From the NCBI RefSeq assembly GCF_005222485.1, contig NZ_CP029078.1, positions 6,041,501-6,105,500 on the forward strand: 64,000 bases of DNA, written 5' to 3'. Position 1 is the stretch's first letter, and the number at the start of each line of letters is the position of its first letter. The DNA comes from Streptomyces griseoviridis. Lineage in GTDB: Bacteria; Actinomycetota; Actinomycetes; Streptomycetales; Streptomycetaceae. The notes below the pieces were generated by a model. The model searched no databases, had not been told where the DNA came from, and saw only the letters and a program-made list of their open reading frames with translations. The position numbers and the translations under genes were made by a program. This document shows, piece by piece, positions 52,640 to 60,501 of the stretch.

Positions 52640-53419
52640 GTGACCACGACCGACCGCCGAACAGCGCTGCGTACGGGCGCCGCTGTGGTGGCCGGGGGCG
52701 CGCTCGCCGCCGGATGCTCCACCACCGGCGCCGTCGCCCACCCGGCAGCCACCCCGCGCACCACCCGCCCCGCCGCCGTCGAACCCGCCGCGGCCCCCGC
52801 GCCCCGCCGCTACCCGGGACAGCCGCAACAGCTCACCCACGGCCCCCGCACCCACCGGAAGGTCGCCCTCACCTTCCACGGCCAGGGCGATCCGGCCCTC
52901 GCCAGGACCCTGCTCACCGAGGTGGAGAAGCGCGGCGCCCACGTCACCGTGCTGGCCGTCGGCGACTGGCTCGACGCACACCCCGAGATGGCCCGCCGCA
53001 TCCTCGACGGCGGCCACGACCTCGGCAACCACACCCAGCGCCACCTCGACGTCAACGCCATGCCGGAGGCCGGGGCCCGCGCCGAGATCACCGGCTGCGC
53101 GGACCGGCTGCGGAGGCTCACCGGCTCCATCGGCACCTGGTTCCGCCCCTCCCGCGCGCCCGGCGCCTCGCCGCTCGTCGCCCGCCTGGCCCGCACCGCC
53201 GGCTACCCGCACGTCCTCTCCTACGACGTCGACTCCCTCGACTACACCCGTCCGGGCGCCGCCGCCGTCACCCGCACGATCCTCGGCCAGGTCCGCGCCG
53301 GCTCCGTGGTGAGCCTGCACTTCGGCTACCCGGACACGGCCGCCGCGCTCCCCGCCGTCCTGGCAGAACTCGACCGTCGCGGCCTGGCCGCGGTGACCAC
53401 CACGGAGTTGTTCAGCTGA
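52640..53419 (+). CDS. polysaccharide deacetylase-like (NodB/CE4) lipoprotein
   Basis: 259 residues. Twin-arginine lipoprotein signal TDRRTALRTGAAVVAGG then lipobox ALAAGC (Cys26). CE4 fold: motif 1 is ALTFHGQGD (H80 where the catalytic Asp of TFDDG normally sits). Motif 2 NHTQRH supplies the two zinc His (H131, H135). Motif 3 is RPSRAPG and motif 5 SLHFGYPD. The missing catalytic base Asp questions deacetylase activity; a binding or altered catalytic role is possible. No Shine-Dalgarno; probably leaderless. Its stop overlaps the next start (TGATG). Confidence 0.85.
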   Translation: MTTTDRRTALRTGAAVVAGGALAAGCSTTGAVAHPAATPRTTRPAAVEPAAAPAPRRYPGQPQQLTHGPRTHRKVALTFHGQGDPALARTLLTEVEKRGAHVTVLAVGDWLDAHPEMARRILDGGHDLGNHTQRHLDVNAMPEAGARAEITGCADRLRRLTGSIGTWFRPSRAPGASPLVARLARTAGYPHVLSYDVDSLDYTRPGAAAVTRTILGQVRAGSVVSLHFGYPDTAAALPAVLAELDRRGLAAVTTTELFS

Positions 53420-54597
53420 TGCACCGCACCCTCCTCGGCCGCGCGCTCGCCGCGGCCGTCGCGCTCGCCGCCCTCTCCGGCTGCGGCGCCGACACCCGCG
53501 ACCGCGCGAACGCGGCCCACGGCACCGAGGCCGCCGTCCCCGCCCCCGCCAAGAAGGAGGCGGACAAGGGGCTGCCCGGCATGCCGCCGGTCCTCGACCC
53601 GAAGGACCTCTACGCGGCGGACCGCCCCGGCCGGCTCTCCCCCGTGGTCCGCGGCTTCCCGTCCCGGATCTACGTCCCCAACACCAACTCCAACACCGTC
53701 ACGGTGATCGACCCGAAGACGTACAAGGTCATCGAGACCATCCCGGTCGGCACCCAGCCCCAGCACGTGGTGCCCTCCTGGGACCTCAAGACGCTCTGGG
53801 TCAACAACGACAAGGGCAACACCCTCACCCCCCTCGACCCGAGGACCGGCAAGGCCGGCCCGCCCGTCGACGTCCACGACCCGTACAACCTGTACTTCAC
53901 CCCGGACGGCAAGTACGCCGTCGTGATGGCCTCACTCGACCGCCAACTGGTCTTCAGGGACGCCCACACCATGGAGGTGAAGAAGTCGCTGCCGGTGAGC
54001 TGCTACGGCGTCAACCACGCCGACTTCTCGCCCGACGGCCGCTACTTCATCGTCTCCTGCGAGTTCAGCGGTGAACTCCTCAAGGTCGACACCGCGAAGA
54101 TGGAGGTGATCGGGCACCAGAAACTGCCGTTCCACGGCGCGATGCCGCAGGACGTCAAGATCGCGCCCGACGGCTCGAAGTACTACATCGCCGACATGAT
54201 GGCCGACGGCATGTGGGTCCTGGACGGCGACCACTTCGGCAAGCCGTCCTTCCTGCGCACCGGCAAGGGCGCCCACGGCCTCTACATCAGCCGCGACTCC
54301 CGCGAGATGTACATCTCCAACCGGGGCGAGGGCAGCGTCTCCGTCTTCGACTTCGGGCGCGGCAAGCTGACCAAGAAGTGGCACCTGCCCGGCGGCGGCA
54401 GCCCCGACATGGGCGGTGTCTCCGCCGACGGCAAAGTCCTCTGGCTGACCGGCCGTTACCACTCCGAGGTGTACGCCATCGACACCCGCACCGGCCACCA
54501 GCTCGCCCGCATCAAGGTCGGCAGCGGCCCGCACGGACTCGCCGTCTACCCGCAGCCCGGCCGCTACTCCCTCGGCCACACCGGCATCTTCCGCTGA
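53419..54597 (+). CDS. YVTN-type beta-propeller lipoprotein
   Basis: 392-residue exported protein: signal with lipobox LALSGC-type ending at Cys22, a flexible 30-residue linker, then seven YVTN/NHL-like blades (SRIYVPNTNSNTVTVIDPKT; KYAVVMASLDRQLVFRD; MYISNRGEGSVSVFDF). Such propellers act as surface binding scaffolds; the ligand is unknown. The ATG overlaps the deacetylase stop by one base, so the two lipoproteins are co-translated and likely act together on the envelope. Confidence 0.85.
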   Translation: MHRTLLGRALAAAVALAALSGCGADTRDRANAAHGTEAAVPAPAKKEADKGLPGMPPVLDPKDLYAADRPGRLSPVVRGFPSRIYVPNTNSNTVTVIDPKTYKVIETIPVGTQPQHVVPSWDLKTLWVNNDKGNTLTPLDPRTGKAGPPVDVHDPYNLYFTPDGKYAVVMASLDRQLVFRDAHTMEVKKSLPVSCYGVNHADFSPDGRYFIVSCEFSGELLKVDTAKMEVIGHQKLPFHGAMPQDVKIAPDGSKYYIADMMADGMWVLDGDHFGKPSFLRTGKGAHGLYISRDSREMYISNRGEGSVSVFDFGRGKLTKKWHLPGGGSPDMGGVSADGKVLWLTGRYHSEVYAIDTRTGHQLARIKVGSGPHGLAVYPQPGRYSLGHTGIFR

Positions 54598-54688
54598 AAC
54601 AGCCCGAGTTGACGTGTCGACGGCGCAACACGCCGCCGATCGGGTGACGGTCCCCGGCCTGCCGCGGGCGAACCGGGATCGTGCCCCC

Positions 54689-55309
54689 ATGATCACAACT
54701 CGCCTGCGGCGCCGCGCCGCCGCCGCCGTCCTCTCCCTCGCGGCCGTCCTCGCCACGACGGCCGCCACCACCACGACGGTCTCCGCCGACACCCGAGCCC
54801 TCGCCGCCACCCGGGCCGCCGCGCCGTCCTGCCCGCAGCTCTACGACCCGATCCGCGCGGCGGCCGACCGCCGCGTCGACATCGGCCGCATCACCCCCGA
54901 ACCCGTCTGGCGCACCACCTGCGGCACCCTCTACCGCAGCGACGGCCGCGGCCCGCAGATCGTCTTCGAAGAGGGCTTCCAGCCCAAGGACGTGGTGAAC
55001 GGCCAGTACGACGTCGAGAAGTACGTCCTGGTCAACCAGCCCTCGCCGTACGTGTCCACGTCGTACGACCACGACCTGTACAAGACCTGGTACAAGTCCG
55101 GCTACAACTACTACATCGACGCCCCCGGCGGCGTCGACGTGAACCGGACCATCGGCGACACCCACAAGTGGGCCGACCAGGTCGAGGTCGCCTTCCCCGG
55201 CGGGATCGCCCGGCAGTACGTCATCGGCGTCTGCCCGGTCGACAAGAAGACCAAGACCGAGATCATGAGCGAGTGCGAGAGCAACCCGCACTACGAGCCG
55301 TGGCACTGA
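54689..55309 (+). CDS. secreted ADP-ribosyltransferase (pierisin/Scabin/ScARP type)
   Basis: 206 residues with a Sec signal (about 1-33, ending VSA) and no lipobox. R-S-E class catalytic residues: R83 (TLYRSDGR), the STS motif S123-S125 (PYVSTSYDH) and the QxE motif Q164-E166 (WADQVEVAFPGGI). The Q rather than E at the first position marks the group that modifies guanine bases or nucleosides (pierisins, Scabin, ScARP) or arginine-independent targets. Four Cys (48, 78, 182, 196) can form two disulfides, fitting an extracellular enzyme. No immunity gene is recognised. The ATG at 54689 starts the signal; a GTG at 54614 is less likely. Confidence 0.9.
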   Translation: MITTRLRRRAAAAVLSLAAVLATTAATTTTVSADTRALAATRAAAPSCPQLYDPIRAAADRRVDIGRITPEPVWRTTCGTLYRSDGRGPQIVFEEGFQPKDVVNGQYDVEKYVLVNQPSPYVSTSYDHDLYKTWYKSGYNYYIDAPGGVDVNRTIGDTHKWADQVEVAFPGGIARQYVIGVCPVDKKTKTEIMSECESNPHYEPWH

Positions 55310-55931
55310 GCAGCAGCGCCTCCGCGCCCACCGGCCGGTAACCGGCCGCCAGGAACGCCCGCAGACTGCGGGCGTTCCCCGGCGTCACCTGCGCCCACAG
55401 CGGCTCCGCCGTCAACCGCCGTGCCGCGCCCGCCAGCAGCCGCCCGAGCCCGCGCTGCCGCGCCCCCTCGTCGACCTCGACCGACACCTCGAGCCGCCCG
55501 CCGATCCCGCGCCCCATGACCAGCACCCCGCCCTCGGCGGCCCAGGCCCGCACCCCGTCACGCCGGCCGCGCGCGTACCCGATCCGGGAGTGGTCGCCTT
55601 CGGTGATCTCCACCAGCGGCAGCGGGAGCCGCCCCGGCAGCGGCGGGCCGACCAGCATCGTGTCGATCGTCTCCGTGGTCCGGCCGGTGCGCTCCAGCAG
55701 GGCCGACAGGAACCGCGGGTGCATCGGCGCCGCCAGCGGATCGCACTCCACCGCGCGCAGCGCGGCCCGCACCCACGCCGGGTCCTCGTCCGTGAAGACC
55801 ACGGCGTGCGCGGTGAACGCCAGCACCCCCGCGTCCCGCGCGCACTCCTGCGGCACGACGACGGTGACGCCGTCCGCGGGCGGCGGACCGCCGTGCGCCA
55901 CCGCGTCGAGAATCTCCCGCAACGTCTGCAT
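55263..55931 (-). CDS. GNAT-family N-acetyltransferase
   Basis: 222 residues. The acetyl-CoA motif is EVDEGARQRGLGRLLAGAARRL near residues 170-190, followed by TPGNARSLRAFLAAGYRPVG, typical of GNAT enzymes. The N-terminal half (ILDAVAHGGPPPADGVTVVVPQ) resembles no domain I know. It is convergent with the ADP-ribosyltransferase gene and overlaps its 3' end by 47 bp. Substrate unknown. ATG chosen at MQTLREI, as the upstream frame lacks signal. Confidence 0.83.
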   Translation of the reverse strand: MQTLREILDAVAHGGPPPADGVTVVVPQECARDAGVLAFTAHAVVFTDEDPAWVRAALRAVECDPLAAPMHPRFLSALLERTGRTTETIDTMLVGPPLPGRLPLPLVEITEGDHSRIGYARGRRDGVRAWAAEGGVLVMGRGIGGRLEVSVEVDEGARQRGLGRLLAGAARRLTAEPLWAQVTPGNARSLRAFLAAGYRPVGAEALLLSATARSAGCSRTRS

Positions 55932-56067
55932 CGCCGCGCCTTTCCGCGCTCCCCGGCAGCCGCCGCACAACGGTCGGGCGCGGGCCGTTAATCTGACCTG
56001 CGTCAGTCAGACAGCGAGACGGTAACGCAGCACGACACGGCTGCACGAGAGAGTAAGGGGCGGGCCG

Positions 56068-56280
56068 GTGGCGGACATCGAAGAGGCACGCAAGGAGTTC
56101 CAGCGGATCGACACCGACGGCGACGGATTCATCACCGCCGCGGAGTTCAAGACCGCCCTCGCCCAGGGCGGCGACTGGAACGTCACCGAGTCGGTCGCCG
56201 AGGTCGTCATCAAGGCGCGTGACCTCGACGGCGACAAGGTCCTCTCCTTCGACGAGTTCTGGACGTACCTGAACAAGTAG
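56068..56280 (+). CDS. EF-hand calcium-binding protein (CabC/calerythrin-like)
   Basis: Small cytosolic protein of 70 residues with two complete EF-hand loops, DTDGDGFITAAE (15-26) and DLDGDKVLSFDE (52-63). Both have acidic ligands at positions 1, 3, 5 and Glu at 12. Small proteins of this kind act as calcium buffers or sensors in Streptomyces development. GTG start with AAGGGG eight bases upstream. Divergent from the GNAT gene; convergent with the ABC ATPase gene through a shared terminator. Confidence 0.9.
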   Translation: MADIEEARKEFQRIDTDGDGFITAAEFKTALAQGGDWNVTESVAEVVIKARDLDGDKVLSFDEFWTYLNK

Positions 56281-56289
56281 CGGATGCGA

Positions 56290-56325
56290 GCGGGGCGCCC
56301 GGCCAGGGAACGGGGGGCGCCCCGC
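56290..56325. terminator. bidirectional terminator between convergent genes
   Basis: Perfect 11-bp stem GCGGGGCGCCC / GGGCGCCCCGC with a 14-base loop, between the stops of the EF-hand and ABC ATPase genes. Confidence 0.7.
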
Positions 56326-56329
56326 GCCG

Positions 56330-57118
56330 TCATCCCCGGCGCCTGATCCGCACGCTCCACCTGCCGTCGTGCCGGTCGAGCGCCAACGGAAGGTCGAAGC
56401 ACTTGCCGACCTGGTCACCGGTGAGCACGTCGTCCACCGCGCCCTGCGCCAGCACCCGCCCGTCCCGCAGCAGCATCGCGTGCGTGGTGCCCGGGGGCAG
56501 CTCCTCCAGGTGGTGGGTGACCAGGACCGTCGCCAGCTCCGGGTGCTCCTCGCGCAGCGCGTCCAGCGCGCCGATCAACTGCTCGCGGCCCGGCAGGTCG
56601 AGGCCCGTCGCCGGTTCGTCGAGCAGCAGCAGCCGCGGATCGGGCATCAGCGCCCGCGCGATCAGGGTCCGGCCGCGCTGCCCCTGGGAGAGCGTCGGCC
56701 AGCGCGCCTCCCGGCGGTCGGTCAGTCCGAGGGTGGCGATCAGCCGGTCGGCGCGCGCCTCCTGCTCGGGCGTCGGACGCCAACGCGGCACCAGCGCAAC
56801 GGAGTTGGTCAGCCCGGTCAGGACGACGTCACGGACCCGCAGCGGCTCGTGCAGCGGATGGCGCGGGTCGACATGGCCCACGTACGTCCGCAACTCCCGC
56901 AGATCCACCCGGCCGAGGCGCCGGCCGAGCACGTCGACGGTGCCGCGGGTCGGGTGCACCAGCGCGCCCAGCAGGCTCAACAGGGTTGATTTTCCCGCGC
57001 CGTTGGCGCCGAGCAGCGCCCAGTGCTCGCCGCCGCGCACGGTCAGCGAGACCTCCTGGAGGATCGGCCGCCCGTCCCTGACGACGTGGACGTCCTCGGC
57101 CCGCAGCACGTCCGTCAT
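56330..57118 (-). CDS. ABC transporter ATP-binding protein (soluble)
   Basis: 262 residues, single NBD: Walker A GANGAGKST, signature LSQGQRGR, Walker B LLLLDEPATGLD, H-loop LVTHHLEEL. No membrane domain and no permease gene adjacent. It resembles the ModF/YbbL-like stand-alone ATPases or those of ABC-2 exporters; the partner is unknown. The signature Gly-to-Gln change (LSQGQ) is common in such proteins. Start placed at MTDVLRAEDV, since the frame upstream is only low-complexity Pro/Arg. Divergent from the GntR gene. Confidence 0.86.
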   Translation of the reverse strand: MTDVLRAEDVHVVRDGRPILQEVSLTVRGGEHWALLGANGAGKSTLLSLLGALVHPTRGTVDVLGRRLGRVDLRELRTYVGHVDPRHPLHEPLRVRDVVLTGLTNSVALVPRWRPTPEQEARADRLIATLGLTDRREARWPTLSQGQRGRTLIARALMPDPRLLLLDEPATGLDLPGREQLIGALDALREEHPELATVLVTHHLEELPPGTTHAMLLRDGRVLAQGAVDDVLTGDQVGKCFDLPLALDRHDGRWSVRIRRRG

Positions 57119-57388
57119 CGCCGCACCGCCCGCTCGGTCACGGACGGCAGGGGGCGGTCTCCGGCGGCGCGGCGGGAGGCGGGGAAGGGGGTGGGGGCGG
57201 TGCGGGTCATCGTCTGCTGGTGGCCTTCGGCTCGGTCGTGCGGTGACCGGCGGCATGACACTCCCGCGGCGGGGTGCCGGTCGCGTCAGGCCCGCCGCGG
57301 CAGCCGAGAATCCCCGAGGGAAGGAGACCGCGAAGCGTCATGGCGCTACGCTATCCACTCCTCAGCTCCTCAGACAAGTGGTGACTTC

Positions 57389-58120
57389 ATGGCGTCGTCC
57401 GTACCGCCCTCCCTCGGCGCCCTGCGCCCCAGCCCGCTGGTCGAACAGGCGGCGGACCGGCTGCGCGCCCAGATCACCGGCGGCCACTGGCCGGTCGGCA
57501 CCCGGCTGCCCGGCGAGACGACCCTCGCCAAGGAGCTGGGGGTGGGCCGCTCCACCGTCCGCGAGGCGCTGCGCGCGCTGGCCGGCGCCGGTCTCGTCAG
57601 GCCCCGGCAGGGCGCCGGCGTCTTCGTCATCGCCACCGTGCCCGACGAGGACTGGCCCACCCGGCTGCGGCGGGCCGCCGTCACGGAGGTCTACGAGGTC
57701 CGGATGGCCGTCGAGGTGCACGCGGCCCGGCTCGCTGCCCACCGGCGCACCGACGAGGACGTGACGGCCCTCACCGCGGCGCTCGCCGCCCGGCGGACGG
57801 CCGCGGACGCCGACGACGCGACGTTCGTCGAGGCGGACCTCGCGCTGCACCAGGCGGTGGTCGCGGCCGCCCACAACCCCCTGCTCGCCTCGCTGTTCGC
57901 GGACTTCGCGCCGTCGCTGCGCACCGGCCTGACCGAACTCCTCGCGCTGTTCCCGCTGCGCGAGGCCGACCCCAACACGCACGACGACACCCACGCGGCC
58001 CTCGTCTCGGCGATCACCGAGGGTGACGGCGAGGCGGCGGTGGAGGCGCTGACCCGGGAGCTGTCCGAGACGCTGGCGCTGCTCGGCGCGGGCCACCCGT
58101 TCGGCGGGCGTCCGGAATAG
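57389..58120 (+). CDS. FadR-subfamily GntR regulator
   Basis: 243 residues. Winged HTH at about 15-80 (QAADRLRAQITGGHWPVGTRLPGETTLAKELGVGRSTVREALRAL), then an all-helical FCD ligand domain with the metal-binding pattern D/H (LALHQAVVAAAHNPLL; THDDTHAALVSAI). Typically controls carboxylic acid metabolism. A small AAGT-GGTG-ACTT symmetry lies directly before the ATG and might be part of an autoregulatory site. Next gene downstream (66 bp) is an NADP-binding reductase, possibly in the same unit. Confidence 0.9.
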   Translation: MASSVPPSLGALRPSPLVEQAADRLRAQITGGHWPVGTRLPGETTLAKELGVGRSTVREALRALAGAGLVRPRQGAGVFVIATVPDEDWPTRLRRAAVTEVYEVRMAVEVHAARLAAHRRTDEDVTALTAALAARRTAADADDATFVEADLALHQAVVAAAHNPLLASLFADFAPSLRTGLTELLALFPLREADPNTHDDTHAALVSAITEGDGEAAVEALTRELSETLALLGAGHPFGGRPE

Positions 58121-58186
58121 CCGTGCCGGGGGAGGGGTTGGGGGTGCGTATCCGCACGTACGTCATTCCGGAAGGTCGAGGCAGCA

Positions 58187-58846
58187 ATGAAGATCGGCAT
58201 CATCGGAGCGGGCAACATCGGCGGCAACCTCACCCGGCGGCTCACCGCGCTCGGCCATGACGTGTCCGTCGCCAACTCCCGCGGTCCCCAGACGTTGACC
58301 GCGCTGGCCGAGGAGACCGGCGCGACACCCGTGCCCGTCACGGAGGCGGCCCGCGGCGCCGAGGTCGTCGTGGTCACGGTCCCGCTGAAGTCCGTGCCCG
58401 ACCTGCCGTCCGGCGTGCTCGACGGCGCGGCCGACCAGGTCGCGGTGATCGACACCGGCAACTACTACCCGCAGCGCGACGGCCGGATCGCCGGGATCGA
58501 GGACGACGGTCTGACCGAGAGCCGCTGGACCGAACGGCACCTCGGGCACGCCGTCATCAAGGCGTTCAACGGCACCTACGCCCAGGACATCCTGGACCGC
58601 CACCGCCCGGCGGGCGCCGCCGACCGCATCGCCCTGCCGGTCGCGGGCGACGACGAGACGGCGAAGCGCACGGTGCGCGCGCTCATCGACGAGCTGGGCT
58701 TCGACACGGTGGACGCGGGCGGTATCGACGACTCCTGGCGCCAGCAGCCGGACAGCCCGGTGTACGGGCTGCGGGCGGGCGTCGAGGGCGTCACCGAGGC
58801 GCTCGCGAAGGCGCGCCCGGAGCGCCCGGAGGCGTTCCGGGCGTAG
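58187..58846 (+). CDS. NADPH-binding oxidoreductase (F420-dependent NADP reductase-like)
   Basis: 219 residues. Rossmann start MKIGIIGAGNIGGNLTRRL, then VANSRGP, which fits an NADP 2'-phosphate pocket. Family pattern: VVTVPLKSVPDL, VIDTGNYYPQRDG, VIKAFNGTYAQDI, LPVAGDDETAK and SPVYGL. These proteins form the F420_oxidored/COG2085 group; whether F420 is used is uncertain. GAGG precedes the ATG. Ends 27 bp from the opposing GH25 gene. Confidence 0.88.
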   Translation: MKIGIIGAGNIGGNLTRRLTALGHDVSVANSRGPQTLTALAEETGATPVPVTEAARGAEVVVVTVPLKSVPDLPSGVLDGAADQVAVIDTGNYYPQRDGRIAGIEDDGLTESRWTERHLGHAVIKAFNGTYAQDILDRHRPAGAADRIALPVAGDDETAKRTVRALIDELGFDTVDAGGIDDSWRQQPDSPVYGLRAGVEGVTEALAKARPERPEAFRA

Positions 58847-58873
58847 CGCCTGCCGTCCCGCGCGCGGGTCCTG

Positions 58874-59428
58874 TCAGCCGACGGTCGCCCAGTCCTGGAG
58901 GGCGGCCTTGTCGGCGAAGTCGGCGACATCCTTGTCGTGCGGGTCCTCGGTGTACTGGTGGAAGCGCCAGTTCGCCTTGATGCGGGGCTCGCCCGCGGTG
59001 ACGTAGTCGGCGATCCAGAGGCCGTCACCCGCGTACGAGGTGGTGTCGATGTTGAGCCAGAAGTTGCGGTTGCAGTACAGGACGACCCGGTTGTTCGGCC
59101 GCAACTTCTTCACCTGGCGGATGAAGCTGTCCTTCTCCGCGTTGCTCGCGTGGGTGCCGTCGCCGGTGGTCTCCCAGTCGACCGCGAGGATGTCGCCCGG
59201 CTTCTCCGGCGCGTTCTTGACGAAGTACTCGGCCTGGGCGGTGAGGTTGCCCGGCCACAGGAAATGGTAGAAACCGACGACGAGACCGGCGTCCCGGCCC
59301 GCCTTGGTGTGGGTGGTGAGCCGGGGATTCACATAGGAACGCCCCTCCGTCGCCTTGATGAAGACGAAGGAGAGACCGTCGGTGTCGTACGACGACTGAT
59401 ACGCGCTCACGTCGATGCCGCGCAACAT
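58874..59428 (-). CDS. GH25-type muramidase-like protein without signal peptide
   Basis: 184 residues forming one GH25 barrel: RGIDVSAYQ (D6), SFVFIKATEG, VVGFYHFLWPG, catalytic LAVDWETTG (D84, E86), LYCNRNFW, LWIADYV, FHQYT. GH25 enzymes cleave MurNAc-GlcNAc bonds in peptidoglycan. No signal peptide or wall-binding domain is present, and GGGAG lies directly upstream of the ATG, so the cytosolic start is real. It may be released by lysis or a non-classical route, or act on another glycan. Confidence 0.85.
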   Translation of the reverse strand: MLRGIDVSAYQSSYDTDGLSFVFIKATEGRSYVNPRLTTHTKAGRDAGLVVGFYHFLWPGNLTAQAEYFVKNAPEKPGDILAVDWETTGDGTHASNAEKDSFIRQVKKLRPNNRVVLYCNRNFWLNIDTTSYAGDGLWIADYVTAGEPRIKANWRFHQYTEDPHDKDVADFADKAALQDWATVG

Positions 59429-59564
59429 GGGGTACTCCCTGAAGTGCTGGTGGGGGGACGGAAGTTATCTGGGGGTGTACCCCCACCCTGGCACGCCCGA
59501 CCGCCACGGGAGGGTGAAAGCGAGGGGTTCCACCCGGGCAGGGGACGGTCGTCGACGACGTTCC

Positions 59565-60467
59565 TCACGACGGGCGTCGTGGCCGACGGCCGCCGTCCTG
59601 CGCACCCGTCACCCGCGAGCGGAACCGGAGGACCGCGTCGGCGACCTCGTCGCCGTGGCTCTCCAGGAGGAAGTGGCCGCCGTCGAGCAGGACGACCTCC
59701 GCGTCCGGGGCGTCGCGCCGGAAGGCCTCCGCTCCGGCCGGTCCGAAGATCTCGTCGTTGCGGCCCCAGACGGCGAGGACGGGCACCCGGCTCGACCGCA
59801 GCCACGCCTGCACCGCCGGGTAAAGGGCGCGGTTGCCCGAGTAGTCGCGGAACAGGGCGAGTTGGGCGCGGTCGACGCCGGGGCGGGCAAGCAGCGCGAG
59901 GTCGTGCTCCCAGGCGTCGGGGTCGATCAGGCTGGGGTCGGGGACGCCGTGGGTGTACTGCCACTCGACGGCTTCCCGGCCGAGCGCGGGCCGCAGCCGC
60001 GCCTCGTTCTCCGGGGTGGGGTGCGCCCCGTAGGCCCAGACGGGCTCCCAGAAGTCCGCCACGAACCCCTCCTCGTAGGCGTTCCCGTTCTGCGAGACGA
60101 CGCCGAGGACCGCGTCGGGGGACGCCAGCGCGAGCCGCCAGCCGATGGGGGCGCCGTAGTCCTGCACGTAGAGCGCGTAGCGGTGCACGCCGAGAGCGGT
60201 CAGGAAGCCGCGGGTGACCTCGGCGAGGGCGTCGAAGGTGTAGGGGAAGTCCGCGGTGTCCGGCGCCGAGGAGCGGCCGAAGCCGATGTGGTCGGGCGCG
60301 ATCACCCGGTAGGGGCCGGCCAGCGCCGGGATCAGGTGCCGGAACATGTGCGAACTCGTCGGATAGCCGTGCAGCAGCAGGAGGACGGGGGCGTCCGCAG
60401 GGCCCGCCTCCCGGTAGAAGACGGTCAGTCCCCCGACGTCCACGGTCCGGTGGTGAACAGCGACCAC
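59565..60467 (-). CDS. alpha/beta hydrolase (haloalkane dehalogenase/epoxide hydrolase-like)
   Basis: 300 residues. HGYPTSS (33-39) forms the oxyanion region. The nucleophile elbow VQDYGAP has Asp103, as in dehalogenases and epoxide hydrolases rather than Ser esterases. The acid is D238 (WGRNDE) or a nearby position, and the base is H265 (GGHFLLE). GTG start with AAGGGG upstream. Divergent from the CGNR regulator gene with a palindrome in the 34-bp gap; that protein is the likely regulator. Confidence 0.88.
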   Translation of the reverse strand: MVAVHHRTVDVGGLTVFYREAGPADAPVLLLLHGYPTSSHMFRHLIPALAGPYRVIAPDHIGFGRSSAPDTADFPYTFDALAEVTRGFLTALGVHRYALYVQDYGAPIGWRLALASPDAVLGVVSQNGNAYEEGFVADFWEPVWAYGAHPTPENEARLRPALGREAVEWQYTHGVPDPSLIDPDAWEHDLALLARPGVDRAQLALFRDYSGNRALYPAVQAWLRSSRVPVLAVWGRNDEIFGPAGAEAFRRDAPDAEVVLLDGGHFLLESHGDEVADAVLRFRSRVTGAQDGGRRPRRPS

Positions 60468-60487
60468 GGTAACCCCTTAATCGAATT

Positions 60488-60497
60488 TAACCGGTTA
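60488..60497. promoter_or_regulatory. palindrome in the hydrolase/CGNR divergent promoter
   Basis: TAACCGGTTA, perfect 10-bp palindrome, four bases before the CGNR ATG and 20 before the hydrolase GTG. AT-rich flanks (AATTTAACC, TTAGGTTATG) give both promoters their -10-like sequence. Likely operator for the CGNR protein. Confidence 0.45.
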
Positions 60498-60501
60498 GGT
60501 T

